The notes: generated by a model from the sequence alone, not told the origin. DNA of 64,000 nt from Enterobacter asburiae (GCF_024599655.1 NZ_CP102247.1:3658001-3722000), one strand, 5' to 3'; shown: positions 43,461 to 53,580, counted from the first letter of the stretch. A program made the numbers and translations.

Positions 43461-44255
43461 GTGAAGCCTCAACCCGCTACTACGCTGTATGACCCTGACT
43501 CTACCGCCTCTCCTGCCGTGGCGCGTCATCTGGACTTCGTGGATTACGCCGCGGAAGTGCCGGTACATACCCACCGCAAGGGGCAGCTGATCATTGCCCG
43601 ATACGGTGCGGTCAGCTGTTACGCGGAGAATGACATCTGGATCGTGCCGCCGGACTGCGCCGTCTGGATCCCCGGCGGGATCCCGCACAGCGCCAAAGCG
43701 ACCTGGAACGCGCATCTCAACTATCTGTTTATTGAGCCCGGCGCGGCGGCGCTGCCGGAGAGATGCTGCACGCTGGCGATCTCGCCGCTGATTAAGGAGC
43801 TGGTCGATCGTCTGACGCGCGAAGGCGTGGATTATCCCGCCGACGGCCACGTCGCCAGGCTGACCCGGGTGACGCTGGACGAGCTCGCCAGCATGCCGCA
43901 GCAGAAGCTGAGCCTGCCGGTCTCAACCGACCCAAAAATTCGCGCCATGGCTGACGCGCTGGTTACCCGCCCTGAGGACAGAAGCACCCTTAAGGAATGG
44001 GCGAAAAGGCTCGCCCTCAGCGAGCGTTCGTTTGCCCGCCTGATGCAGCGCGAGACCGGGCTGAGTTTCGGGCGATGGCGCCAGCAGCTGCATTTGATTA
44101 TTGCCCTGCGGGAGCTGGCAAGCGGCGTGCCCGTCCAGAACGTGGCGACAACGCTCGGGTACGAATCCGTGAATGCGTTTATCACCATGTTCCGAAAAGC
44201 GATGGGCAGCACGCCCGCCCACTACTTTGCCGAACGGAAAAACAGCGGCCGTTAG
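43461..44255 (+). CDS. AraC-family regulator, cupin sensor type
   Basis: A 264-residue AraC-type regulator. N-terminal cupin (about 20-110: VPVHTHRKGQLIIARYG, WIVPPDCAVWIPGGIPHSA) and two C-terminal helix-turn-helices (about 170-255: WAKRLALSERSFARLMQRETGLSFGRWRQ). The probable start is GTG at 43461. Divergent from the FUSC pump operon across 76 bases and likely to control it; its stop overlaps the converging reductase gene by four bases. Confidence 0.9.
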   Translation: MKPQPATTLYDPDSTASPAVARHLDFVDYAAEVPVHTHRKGQLIIARYGAVSCYAENDIWIVPPDCAVWIPGGIPHSAKATWNAHLNYLFIEPGAAALPERCCTLAISPLIKELVDRLTREGVDYPADGHVARLTRVTLDELASMPQQKLSLPVSTDPKIRAMADALVTRPEDRSTLKEWAKRLALSERSFARLMQRETGLSFGRWRQQLHLIIALRELASGVPVQNVATTLGYESVNAFITMFRKAMGSTPAHYFAERKNSGR

Positions 44256-45142
44256 CCCGGCCCCTCGCTCCCCGCCGCCAGCAGCGGCACCACCACGTCG
44301 CTGATGGGCACCGCAATCCCGTGCTTGCGGCCGTAGCGCTGGATCACGCCGTTGCGGATATCCCACTCCATCGGGCGATCCGCCTGACGGTCGGCAAGGA
44401 TCGACGTGCCCAGGTCCTCAGGCGCACGCTGGAAGTTCGCCAGAATCTCCTGGGCCACCGCATCGTCCAGCTTCGCCCCTTCGGCGCGGGCGACGGCAAG
44501 CCCCTCGCGCAGGTAGGCCAGCGAAAGTTCGCTGATATCCTCCCGCCTGAACATCCCGGCGCGGCGGTTGGCCAGCACCATCAGCCCGGCGACCGCGTTT
44601 TGCAGCAGCTTGCGCCAGGCGACGGTAGGGAAATCTGCCGATAGCTCAACTTCACAGCGCGTACCGCGAAGCGCCTGCACCACCCGCTGCGCCTGCGGCA
44701 CGTCCGGCAGCGTCAGGCGCGGTTTGGCGCGCAGCCACACGGAGGCATCCGGCTCGCGCTGCGCCGGGAACCACACTACCGACGGCAGCACCGTCGCGCC
44801 GTTAACCCACGCCTCAAGCTGGGCTTTTTGCTCCACGCCGTTTTGCAGCGCGCAGACTACGGTGTGTTCATCGCACAGGGCCCGCAGCCATCCGGCGCTG
44901 TCGCCATTTTGCGTCGTTTTTACCGCCACGAAAACGAGATCGACGGGGCGCGTGATGACGACCGGATCGGTCAATACCGGGCCGGGCACCACGGTTTCAC
45001 CCTCGTCGTGGCGCAGGCGTAGTTCAGGATGCGCGGTGCGTCCGCACAATAGCGGCGTACGGCCCGCGTCATGCAGCACCGCGGCGATGGTGGTCCCAAT
45101 TGCGCCAGGCCCAATCAGCGCAATCACTGGATTGTCAGACAT
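44252..45142 (-). CDS. Ketopantoate-reductase-like (PanE/ApbA family) oxidoreductase
   Basis: A 296-residue NAD(P)-dependent reductase. N-terminal Rossmann motif GPGAIGTT (about 11-18), VAVKTTQN near 73, LQNGVEQ near 98, and the substrate-binding TVAWRKLLQNA near 175. PanE family enzymes reduce 2-oxoacids such as ketopantoate. E. coli panE lies elsewhere, so this is more likely a paralogue with a different substrate. Divergent from ybdK. Confidence 0.85.
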   Translation of the reverse strand: MSDNPVIALIGPGAIGTTIAAVLHDAGRTPLLCGRTAHPELRLRHDEGETVVPGPVLTDPVVITRPVDLVFVAVKTTQNGDSAGWLRALCDEHTVVCALQNGVEQKAQLEAWVNGATVLPSVVWFPAQREPDASVWLRAKPRLTLPDVPQAQRVVQALRGTRCEVELSADFPTVAWRKLLQNAVAGLMVLANRRAGMFRREDISELSLAYLREGLAVARAEGAKLDDAVAQEILANFQRAPEDLGTSILADRQADRPMEWDIRNGVIQRYGRKHGIAVPISDVVVPLLAAGSEGPG

Positions 45143-45247
45143 GGTTAACTCCCCTTTTCGCTAAGCCTGCTAACAGTTATACCACCCTGAAAAGTGAGCG
45201 CCACGTCGTTGTCTATACTCAACACACAACAGACAACGGAGTGCGCC

Positions 45248-46369
45248 ATGCCTTTACCCGATTTTAAGTCCTCTGAACCTTTCACCCTCGGCATCGAACT
45301 CGAACTGCAGGTGGTTAACCCGCCGGGCTACGATCTGAGCCAGGACTCCTCCGCGCTCATCGCCGCCGTCAAAGACGACATCAAAGGCGGCGAGGTCAAA
45401 CACGACATCACCGAAAGCATGCTCGAAATCGCCACCGGCGTATGCCAGAACATCGACCAGGCGGCGGCGCAGTTCTCGGTGATGCAGCAGAGCATCCTGC
45501 GCGCGGCGGCGGAGCAGCATATCCAGATCTGCGGCGGCGGGACGCACCCGTTCCAGAAGTGGCAGCGTCAGGAGGTCTGCGACGACGAGCGCTATAACGT
45601 CACGCTGGAGCGCTTTGGCTATCTGATTTTGCAGGCAACGGTGTTCGGCCAGCACGTGCATGTGGGGTGTCGAACCGGGGACGACGCGATTTACCTGCTG
45701 CACGGCCTGTCGCGCTTCGTGCCGCACTTTATCGCCCTGGCGGCCGCCTCGCCGTACATGCAGGGCACGGACACGAAGTTCTCCTCGTCGCGACTCAACA
45801 TCTTCTCCGGGTTCCCGGATAACGGCCAAATGCCGTGGGTCAACAGCTGGCAGGAGTTCGAAGGGCTGTTCCGCCGCCTGAGTTCGACCAGCATGATCGA
45901 CAGCATTAAGGATCTGCACTGGGACATCCGCCCCAGCCCGCACTTCGGCACCGTGGAGGTGCGGGTGATGGATACGCCGCTGACGCTCGGCCACGCGATT
46001 AACATCGCCGGGCTTATTCAGGCGACGTCCCACTGGCTGCTGACCGCGCGGCCCTATAAGCATCAGGAAAAAGATTTTCTGCTGTACCGCTTTAACCGTT
46101 TTCAGGCCTGTCGCTACGGGCTGGAGGGGATCCTGACGGATGTGCACACCGGCGAGCACAAAACCGTGGCGGAAGACATTGCGTGGCTGCTGGAGCAGGT
46201 TGCGCCGTCGGCCGAGAAGCTCGGCGCTGCGAGCGCAATCAATGAAATTGCCCTGCTGTTAAAGCAGGGCAAGAGCGAGGCGCAGCGCATGCGGGAGTTT
46301 ATCGCCGACGGCGGCTCGCTGATCTCTCTGGTGCAGAAGCACTGCGAGCTGTGGGCGACGAGTCCGTAA
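45248..46369 (+). CDS. ybdK: Carboxylate-amine ligase YbdK (glutamate-cysteine ligase type 2)
   Basis: A 373-residue ATP-dependent ligase, very similar to E. coli YbdK (372 aa). The metal and ATP-binding GIELELQVV (15-23), CGGGTHPFQKW (98-108) and HVHVG (about 139-143) are present. YbdK has weak gamma-glutamylcysteine ligase activity; its true role is unclear. Start ATG 45248 gives MPLPDF. The last 71 bases overlap, on the other strand, the 3' end of the RND pump gene. Confidence 0.95.
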   Translation: MPLPDFKSSEPFTLGIELELQVVNPPGYDLSQDSSALIAAVKDDIKGGEVKHDITESMLEIATGVCQNIDQAAAQFSVMQQSILRAAAEQHIQICGGGTHPFQKWQRQEVCDDERYNVTLERFGYLILQATVFGQHVHVGCRTGDDAIYLLHGLSRFVPHFIALAAASPYMQGTDTKFSSSRLNIFSGFPDNGQMPWVNSWQEFEGLFRRLSSTSMIDSIKDLHWDIRPSPHFGTVEVRVMDTPLTLGHAINIAGLIQATSHWLLTARPYKHQEKDFLLYRFNRFQACRYGLEGILTDVHTGEHKTVAEDIAWLLEQVAPSAEKLGAASAINEIALLLKQGKSEAQRMREFIADGGSLISLVQKHCELWATSP

Positions 46370-49300
46370 GGCCGTGGCCCCACTCGCGCAGGCGCTGGAA
46401 CAGCACGAACAGCGCTGGGATAAACAGGATCCCCACCACGGTCGCCACCAGCATGCCGCTGAACACCGTGGTGCCGATAATGCGGCGGCTCTGGGCACCC
46501 GCCCCGGTCGCCAGCATCATGGGCAGGACGCCGATAATGAACGACACGGCGGTCATCATCACCGCGCGGAAGCGGCGCGAGGCCCCTTCACGTGCGGCAT
46601 CGACAATCGCCATCCCGTCCATGCGCCGCGCGCGGGCAAACTCCACGATAAGAATCGCGTTTTTAGCCGCTAGCGCGATCAGCAACACCAGGCCTATCTG
46701 CACGTACACGTCGTTGGCGTAGCCCGCCAGCCAAAGCCAGACCAGCGCCCCGCCGATGGCGAACAGCACCGAGAGCATCACGCTCGCCGGGAGCGTCCAG
46801 CTCTCGTACTGGGCAACGAGGAACAGCCACGCCATCACCACCGCCGCCAGCACGATCCATATCGCCTGATTGCCGGTCTGCTGCTCCTGATACGACATGC
46901 CGCTCCAGGCGAAGTCGTACCCGGCTGGCAAATTCTCCGCCAGAATCTCGCCCATCGCCGCCATCGCGGTGCTGCTGCTCACCCCAGCCGCCGCCGAGCC
47001 GCTCACCGACACAGACGGGAACTGGTTGTACTGCTGCAGGAACGGCGCGCCGACGGTCGGCGTAATGGTGACGAGGTTGCTCAGACGCACCCGCTCGCCG
47101 CTGTTGCTGCGCACGAACAGCTCGCTGATCTGCCCGGCGCGCTCGCGCCACTGCATCTCGTTTTGCATCACCACGTGGTAGACGCGGTTGTTGACGCTGA
47201 AATCCCCGGCGCGCGTACCGCCAAAGGCGGTTTGCAGGCTGCTGAAGATGCGCGACACCGGCACGTCGAGGCGCGCGGCGCGCTCGCGGTCAACGGTCAG
47301 CGTCAGCTGCGGCACGTTGCTGCTCCAGGTGGTGAACACGCGGCTCAGCTGTGGATGCTGGTTAGCTTTCGCCAGCACCTCACGCGTGACGCGCTCCAGC
47401 TCCGCCGGGCTCTGCCCCGCCTGCGCCTGGATGCGCAGGTCGAAGCCGGAGGCGTTGCCCAGGCCCGGCAGCGTCGGCGGCGCGAAGGTCATAATGGTCG
47501 CTTCCGGCAGGGCCAGCAGCTGGCGCTGCAGGCTCCCCATCACCTCGTCCAGCGGCGGCCGCTCGCTCCAGTCTTTGAGCATGATGGAGATAAACCCGCC
47601 GTTGGAGGCGCTGGTGCCGTTGAGGATGTTAAACCCGGAGACCTGAATCACGTCTTCCACCGCCGGGTTTTTGGCGATCAGTTCACGCGCCGTGGTCATC
47701 ACCGCCTCGGTGCGCTCCAGCGAGGCCGCTTCCGGCAGCTGGACGCTGGCGAAGAAGTAGCCCTGATCTTCCTGCGGCAGAAAGCCCTTTGGCATCGACG
47801 TAAAGCTGAACGCTACCACGGCCGCCGCGCCCGCGGTAGCCAGCAGCGCCAGCCACGGACGCTGGTTTAAGACATGCACGATGCGGGTGTAGAAACCGCG
47901 CGTGGCGTCCAGCCCGCGGTTAAAGGCGCGATAAACCGCCGCAGGTTTCTCCGGGCGCGGACGCAGCAGCATCGCGCACAGGGCGGGCGTCAGGGTCAGC
48001 GCCACGAGGCTTGAGAGCGTGACGGCGGTGGAGAGCGTCACCGCGAACTGGCGGTACAGCTCGCCGACAATCCCCGGCAGGAGCGCCACCGGCACAAACA
48101 CCGCCAGCAGCACCAGCGTCGTTGCGATGACCGGCCCGGCAATCTGGCGCAGCGCCAGCGCGGTCGCCGCCGTGCGGCTCTGCCCTTCCGCCATCAGGGT
48201 TTCGACGCTCTCCACCACCACGATGGCGTCATCCACCACCATGGTCAGCGCCAGAATGATGGCAAACAGGCTAAGGGTGTTGGCGGAGTAGCCGAGCGTG
48301 TAGAGCACCGCGAAGGTGCCCACCAGCGACACCGGAATGGCGAGCGCGACAATCAGCGTTGCGCGCCAGCTTTGCAGGAACAGGGAAACGACCACCACAA
48401 CCGCCAGCATGGTGAGCGCCAGCGAGACGCCGATCTCCTTAATGGTGGCGGCAACAAAGGAGGTGGTGTCGAATTTCACCTCGTAGACCAGGTCGTCCGG
48501 GAAGCGCGTCGAGAGGCGCTCCAGCTCCGCGCGCACCGCATCGGCCACGCGCAGGGCGTTGGCGGACGGCGTCGGGTAGATGCCGAGGTAGGCGGAGTCG
48601 TGCCCGTTCAGCTGCGCGCCGGAGCTGTAGCTGCGCGAGCCGAGCTCGATGGTGGCGACGTCCTTCAGGCGCACCAGCTGGCCCATCTCGCCCGCGCGGA
48701 TAATGATGTCGGCAAAGTCTTCGGCCTGATTCAGGCGCCCCAGCCCGTTGATGGTCAGGGTCTGCTGCTGACCGTTAAACACCGGCGGCGTGCCGACCTG
48801 GCCTGCCGCCCCCTGCACGTTCTGCTCGCGCAGCGCCTGCGCCACGTCGTCGGTGGTGACGTTCAGGGCGTTCATGCGGTCCGGACGCAGCCAGATGCGC
48901 ATGCTGTAGTCGCGCGCGCCAAACATCTGCACCTGCCCGACGCCCGGCAGGCGGGACAGCGCCTCGCGCACCTGGGTGCTGGCGTAGTTGCTGACGAACA
49001 GCGGCGTGTGGGTGTTGTTCGGTGAGTAAAGACTTACCCCCATCATCAGGTTGGTGGCGCGCTTGCGCACCTGCACGCCGTTTTGCTGCGCCTCGGTCGG
49101 GAGCTGCGCCACGGCCTGCGCCACGCGGTTCTGCACGTCGATTGCGGCGAGGTCCGGATCGGTGCCCGCCGCAAAGGTAATGTTCAGGCTGTAGGTGCCT
49201 TCGTCCGAACTGGTCGACTCCATATAGAGCATGTGATCCACGCCGTTCAGCTGGGTCTCCAGCGGCGTGGCGATGGCCTCCGCCACGTCAGCCGAGCTGG

Positions 49301-49454
49301 CGCCGGGCCAGCTGGCAGACACATTCACCACCGGCGGCGTGATCTGAGGATACTGCTCCACCGGGATAATCCTCAGCGCGATGGCCCCCAGCAGGGTAAT
49401 GACCAGCGCAATCACCATCGCGAAGCGCGGGCGTTTGATGAAAAACGTCAGCAT
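46299..49454 (-). CDS. RND multidrug efflux pump (HAE-1/AcrB family)
   Basis: A 1051-residue RND transporter with twelve membrane segments and two large periplasmic loops. The proton-relay aspartate pair lies in VVDDAIVVVE (near residue 405) and the RND start FFIKRPRFAMVIALVITLLGAI is present. It exports drugs and detergents with the adaptor encoded 9 bases upstream; no outer-membrane channel gene is adjacent, so TolC is a likely partner. The final residues after FQRLREWGHG (about 24, Ser/Arg-rich) are encoded in antisense to ybdK and are not typical of the family. Confidence 0.92.
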   Translation of the reverse strand: MLTFFIKRPRFAMVIALVITLLGAIALRIIPVEQYPQITPPVVNVSASWPGASSADVAEAIATPLETQLNGVDHMLYMESTSSDEGTYSLNITFAAGTDPDLAAIDVQNRVAQAVAQLPTEAQQNGVQVRKRATNLMMGVSLYSPNNTHTPLFVSNYASTQVREALSRLPGVGQVQMFGARDYSMRIWLRPDRMNALNVTTDDVAQALREQNVQGAAGQVGTPPVFNGQQQTLTINGLGRLNQAEDFADIIIRAGEMGQLVRLKDVATIELGSRSYSSGAQLNGHDSAYLGIYPTPSANALRVADAVRAELERLSTRFPDDLVYEVKFDTTSFVAATIKEIGVSLALTMLAVVVVVSLFLQSWRATLIVALAIPVSLVGTFAVLYTLGYSANTLSLFAIILALTMVVDDAIVVVESVETLMAEGQSRTAATALALRQIAGPVIATTLVLLAVFVPVALLPGIVGELYRQFAVTLSTAVTLSSLVALTLTPALCAMLLRPRPEKPAAVYRAFNRGLDATRGFYTRIVHVLNQRPWLALLATAGAAAVVAFSFTSMPKGFLPQEDQGYFFASVQLPEAASLERTEAVMTTARELIAKNPAVEDVIQVSGFNILNGTSASNGGFISIMLKDWSERPPLDEVMGSLQRQLLALPEATIMTFAPPTLPGLGNASGFDLRIQAQAGQSPAELERVTREVLAKANQHPQLSRVFTTWSSNVPQLTLTVDRERAARLDVPVSRIFSSLQTAFGGTRAGDFSVNNRVYHVVMQNEMQWRERAGQISELFVRSNSGERVRLSNLVTITPTVGAPFLQQYNQFPSVSVSGSAAAGVSSSTAMAAMGEILAENLPAGYDFAWSGMSYQEQQTGNQAIWIVLAAVVMAWLFLVAQYESWTLPASVMLSVLFAIGGALVWLWLAGYANDVYVQIGLVLLIALAAKNAILIVEFARARRMDGMAIVDAAREGASRRFRAVMMTAVSFIIGVLPMMLATGAGAQSRRIIGTTVFSGMLVATVVGILFIPALFVLFQRLREWGHGLTDSSPTARSASAPERSASRRRR

Positions 49455-49463
49455 GATGGCTCC

Positions 49464-50528
49464 TTAATTCAGTATCTGGACGGCGGTGCCGGGCTGCACG
49501 CGCTGCGCGCCGTCAGTAATCACTCGCTCACCGGGCTTCATGCCGGAGGTAATCTGGAACTGCTGGCCAATCTGACCGGCAATTTTCAGCGGGCGCATTT
49601 CGGTCTTACCGTCGGCGTTAACTACCCAGGCGAAGAACCCGTCGCCGTTCTGCTGGACCGCGGCGGCGGGCAGGGTCAGGACCGGCTGTTCGCTTGCTGG
49701 GCGCAAATACACGTTCACGTTGCCGCCGGGCAGGAGCTGATGGCGCGGATTGGCAAACTCGGCGCGCAGCATCACGCTGGCGGTGCGCGGGTCGATGCGA
49801 TTGTCCACTGAGGTCAGCTCACCGCTGACGCGCTGGCCGTTGCTGTCAATTAACGCCTGCCAGGCCTGCTTCATGGCGCTGATATCCGCATGCTGTCCGG
49901 CTTTGGTGGCAAACGCCCCCTCTTCCAGCGCAAAGGCGATGCGAATGGGGTCGAGCTGCACAACCTCCACCAGCACGCCGCTGGCAGGGTTGACCAGGCT
50001 GCCGACGTGGAACTGGCTGTGCCCCACGCGACCATCAATCGGCGAGGCGATGCGGGTGTAGTTCAGGGTGACGCTGCGGGTGTCGAGACGGGCTTTGGCC
50101 TGCTCCAGCGCGGCGCTCGCCACGTCCCGCTGCATGCGGGCATTGTCCACGTCGTGACGGCTGATGGCGTTGCTGCTGCCCAGGCTTTCAAAACGGGAAA
50201 GCTGCTGCTGCGCCTGACGCAGCGTGGCTTCGGCGCTTCTTACCTCGGCCTGCGCCAGGCGCAGGGCGGCGCGCGGTTCGGCGTCGTCCAGCTCGAACAG
50301 CACGTCGCCTTTTTTCACGTACTGCCCGTCGCGGAAGTGGATTTTGGTGATCACGCCTTCCGTGCGGGCGCGCAGCTCTACGGTGTGGATTGCTTCGATG
50401 CGGCCCGGGATCTGGCGCTCGGCGGCGTGGGCGGTCTGCTCCACGGCGGCGACGCGAACGGGGAGGACGGCGGCGAATGCGGGTTGCAGGGTACTGACAA
50501 GAAGTGCTAACAGAACCGGGAATTTCAT
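49464..50528 (-). CDS. RND efflux adaptor (AcrA-like membrane fusion protein)
   Basis: A 354-residue periplasmic adaptor. A cleavable signal peptide (MKFPVLLALLVSTLQPAFA) is present but no lipobox cysteine, so it is probably not lipidated. Lipoyl halves (VELRARTEGVITKIHFRDGQYV; YTRIASPIDGRVG) flank a coiled coil at about 85-140. It links the RND pump to an outer-membrane channel. First gene of the two-gene operon; no dedicated regulator is next to it. Confidence 0.9.
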   Translation of the reverse strand: MKFPVLLALLVSTLQPAFAAVLPVRVAAVEQTAHAAERQIPGRIEAIHTVELRARTEGVITKIHFRDGQYVKKGDVLFELDDAEPRAALRLAQAEVRSAEATLRQAQQQLSRFESLGSSNAISRHDVDNARMQRDVASAALEQAKARLDTRSVTLNYTRIASPIDGRVGHSQFHVGSLVNPASGVLVEVVQLDPIRIAFALEEGAFATKAGQHADISAMKQAWQALIDSNGQRVSGELTSVDNRIDPRTASVMLRAEFANPRHQLLPGGNVNVYLRPASEQPVLTLPAAAVQQNGDGFFAWVVNADGKTEMRPLKIAGQIGQQFQITSGMKPGERVITDGAQRVQPGTAVQILN

Positions 50529-50549
50529 GGGAGTACCTCAGCGTTGTCT

Positions 50550-50656
50550 CCCCTCACCCCGGCCCTCTCCCCAAAGGGGCGAGGGAGAAAACCGAGCCCA
50601 AAGGAGAGTACCTGACTGTCCCCTCTCCCCTATGGGGAGAGGGTTAGGGTGAGGGG
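50550..50656. repeat. CCCTCTCCCC-family repeat pair between adaptor and ATPase genes
   Basis: A left block (CCCTCACCCCGGCCCTCTCC, then CCAAAGGGGCGAGGG) and a right block (CCCCTCTCCCC, then GGGGAGAGGG and GGGTGAGGGG) lie upstream of the adaptor and downstream of the ATPase gene. Same family as 17532-17587 and the tails of the 9880 duplication. Could end P-type ATPase transcription before the adaptor promoter. Confidence 0.75.
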
Positions 50657-50675
50657 TAAGGTTTTAAGGTTTTCG

Positions 50676-53384
50676 TTATGCAGCCTTACGGAACCTGCGG
50701 GTCAGTCGCTTCTCGATTTCGACGACGAAGAACATCACGCCCGCCACCGCCAGGGTCACAAACCAGTAGCGCAGCGGCAGGGCTTCGGTGCCGAACAGCA
50801 TCTGCATAAACGGCAGATAGATAATCGCCGCCTGGAGCAGGAACAGCACGCCCGTCACCAGCCAGATCCCTTTGTTCGCCAGCAGGCCGCGGTTCAGGGA
50901 GAACCCTTCGGTGTTGCGGCAGTTAATCATGTACACCCACTGGGCGCAGACCAGCATCTGTAGCAGCACGGTGCGGATGAACTCCGCGCTGTGGCCGCGC
51001 GGGGCCAGCCAGGCTTCCAGCGCAAAGGCGGCGATAGCAATCATGGTGCCGACGAAGGCCACGCGCCACACGGCGTAGGCGTCCATGACGTGCTGCCCGG
51101 TCTGACGCGGCGGACGGCGCATGATGTTGCGCTCGGCGGCCTCAAAGGCCAGGCCGAAGGAGAGCGTGGCGGAGGTGGCCATGTTCATCCACAGAATCAG
51201 CACCGGCGTCAGCGGAATGATGTTCCCCGCCAGCAGCGCAATCACAATCAGCAGACCCTGCGCGAGGTTGGTCGGCATGATGAACAGAATGGTCTTCTTC
51301 AGGTTGTCGTAAACGCGACGCCCCTCTTTCACCGCGTTGGCGATGGTGGCGAAGTTATCGTCCGTCAGGACCATGTCCGCCGCCTCTTTGGTCACTTCCG
51401 TGCCCTTGATGCCCATCGCGATGCCCACGTCAGCCTGACGCAGCGCCGGGGCATCGTTCACGCCGTCACCGGTCATGCCGACGATTTCACCTTTGTCCTG
51501 CAGCGCTTTCACCAGGCGCAGCTTATGCTCCGGGCTGGTACGGGCGAAGATGTCATACTTCACTGCGGCTTCCGCCAGCGCGGCGTCGTCCATCTTCTCC
51601 AGCTCGTAGCCGGTAACCGCCTGCTCGCTGTTGGTGATCCCCAGCATCTGGCCGATGCTCATCGCCGTCTGCGGGTGATCCCCGGTGATCATCTTCACGC
51701 GGATCCCCGCCTGCTGGCAGGCGTTAATCGCATCAATCGCTTCCGGACGCGGCGGATCCATCATCCCGGCGATGCCGAGGAAGATCAGGCCGTGGCTCAG
51801 GTCGTCGTGGGTCAGTTCCTGCTCGCCGTTCGCCGGCTTGAACGCCGCGGCGACCATGCGCAGCCCCTGACGCGCATAGCGCTCCATCTCGGTTTCCCAG
51901 TACGCACGGTTGAAGGCTTCCGCACCGTTGCGGGTCTGCTGCTCGGCGCACAGGGCGAAAATCACGTCCGGCGCGCCGGTGATCAGGATCTGCTCCTCAC
52001 CGCCAATCTGGTAGTGGGTACTCATGTACTTATACTGCGAGTCGAACGGGATCTTGTTAACCAGTGTCGTCATCACCGGCTCAAGGCTGGCCTTCGCCGC
52101 CAGCACCTTCAGCGCGCCCTCGGTCGGCCCACCGGTGATGCCCCACAGGCCGCGCTCGTCCTGAATCAGCTGGCTGTCGTTACACAGGTCGATGGTGCGC
52201 AGGTACTGCTCCAGCACGGTGCCCGGCTGGATCTGCACCGGCTCGTCGCTGCCTTCCAGGTAGATGTTGCCCACCGGCTCGTAGCTGTTGCCGTCCACGC
52301 GATAGCAGGCGTCGGCGGTGATGATGGCTTTCACCGTCATCTCGTTCATGGTCAGAGTGCCGGTTTTATCCGAGCAGACCACGGTCATCGCGCCCAGGGT
52401 TTCAACCGTCGGCAGCTTGCGGATAATCGCCCGCTTGCGCGCCATCGCCTGTACGCCCAGCGAGAGGATGATGGAGATAATCGCTGGCAGACCTTCCGGC
52501 ACGGAGGCCACCGCCAGGCTAATCAGGGAGAGCAGCAGCTCGCCCATTGGGATCTCGCGGAACACCAGGCTGAAGACGAACAGCGCGGCCATCATTGCCA
52601 GGATAATGGCGAAGATCGCTTTACCCAGCTTGTCCATCTGCACCAGCAGCGGCGTGCGGTGCTTTTCGATGCCCGCCATCATCTGGTTGATGTGGCCGAG
52701 CTCCGTATCCTTACCGGTCGCGGTGACCACGCCGACGCCGCCGCCCGCGCTGACGGTCGTCCCGGAGAAGACCATATTGGTGCGGTCGCCCAGCGGCAGT
52801 TCGCCGCTCAGCGGATTAATGTGCTTATCCACCACGGTAGATTCACCGGTCAGAATCGCCTCTTCCACGCGTAAATTATGCGCTTCGATTAAACGCATAT
52901 CCGCCGGAATACGATCCCCCGCGCGTAATACAATAATATCGCCCGGGACTATTTCAGTTGTGGGTATCGTTTCGTGATTGCCGTTACGAATAACGCGCGC
53001 CTCGCTGGAGAGCATATTGCGAATACTCTTCAGGGATTTTTCCGCGTTGCTTTCCTGAATATGGCCAATTAAGGCATTGATTACCGCGACGCCCAGAATA
53101 ACCAGCGTATCCACCCAGTGGCCCATTACTGCCGTTAATACGGCGGCGGCCAGCAGGACATAAATCAGCACATCATTAAAATGGGCTAAAAAACGCAGCC
53201 AGGCGGGTTTACCTTTTTTCTCCGGCAGCGCGTTCGGACCTGATTTTTGCAGACGTGCCTGCGCCTCTGCACGATCCAGACCGCTGGCCTGGCTCTGCGT
53301 GTGAGCAAGCACCTGCGCTGCGGTCTGCTGGTATGCCAGCCCGCCGGAAGGCGGCACGTTTGGGGACAATTTTTTTTCGGTCAT
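50676..53384 (-). CDS. P-type cation-transporting ATPase, type II
   Basis: A 902-residue P2-type ATPase. Actuator TGES (near 177), phosphorylation site CSDKTGTLT (near 345), hinge TGDGVNDAP (near 615). The M4 motif VPEGLP matches calcium and related pumps. In M6 the sequence is ILWMNMATSATLSFGLAFE: the asparagine is present but the aspartate of true Ca2+ pumps is replaced, as in CtpF-like bacterial pumps, so the ion (Ca2+, Mn2+, Na+ or Mg2+) is uncertain. Ten membrane segments. Monocistronic by layout. Confidence 0.9.
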   Translation of the reverse strand: MTEKKLSPNVPPSGGLAYQQTAAQVLAHTQSQASGLDRAEAQARLQKSGPNALPEKKGKPAWLRFLAHFNDVLIYVLLAAAVLTAVMGHWVDTLVILGVAVINALIGHIQESNAEKSLKSIRNMLSSEARVIRNGNHETIPTTEIVPGDIIVLRAGDRIPADMRLIEAHNLRVEEAILTGESTVVDKHINPLSGELPLGDRTNMVFSGTTVSAGGGVGVVTATGKDTELGHINQMMAGIEKHRTPLLVQMDKLGKAIFAIILAMMAALFVFSLVFREIPMGELLLSLISLAVASVPEGLPAIISIILSLGVQAMARKRAIIRKLPTVETLGAMTVVCSDKTGTLTMNEMTVKAIITADACYRVDGNSYEPVGNIYLEGSDEPVQIQPGTVLEQYLRTIDLCNDSQLIQDERGLWGITGGPTEGALKVLAAKASLEPVMTTLVNKIPFDSQYKYMSTHYQIGGEEQILITGAPDVIFALCAEQQTRNGAEAFNRAYWETEMERYARQGLRMVAAAFKPANGEQELTHDDLSHGLIFLGIAGMMDPPRPEAIDAINACQQAGIRVKMITGDHPQTAMSIGQMLGITNSEQAVTGYELEKMDDAALAEAAVKYDIFARTSPEHKLRLVKALQDKGEIVGMTGDGVNDAPALRQADVGIAMGIKGTEVTKEAADMVLTDDNFATIANAVKEGRRVYDNLKKTILFIMPTNLAQGLLIVIALLAGNIIPLTPVLILWMNMATSATLSFGLAFEAAERNIMRRPPRQTGQHVMDAYAVWRVAFVGTMIAIAAFALEAWLAPRGHSAEFIRTVLLQMLVCAQWVYMINCRNTEGFSLNRGLLANKGIWLVTGVLFLLQAAIIYLPFMQMLFGTEALPLRYWFVTLAVAGVMFFVVEIEKRLTRRFRKAA

Positions 53385-53580
53385 CGTATTTTTCCTTCAA
53401 TATCCGGTGAACAGAAGCCTGAATTCCTTTCTGGCTAAATAAATTCATTTTTAAGTCTTGCGGGTAAAATTGATCTACCGCAATATAATGACTTCTCGGT
53501 TATTCAAAACTGATTAAAACTATTTCGATGACCTGATTTTTACAAAATATTTCTAAACCAACACTAAACGAGGGGGAACC

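Noticed and set aside
50991..52874. Plus-strand open frame of 627 codons opposite the P-type ATPase
   Set aside because: Arg/His/Gln-rich shadow frame typical of GC-rich antisense; no start signal or domain.
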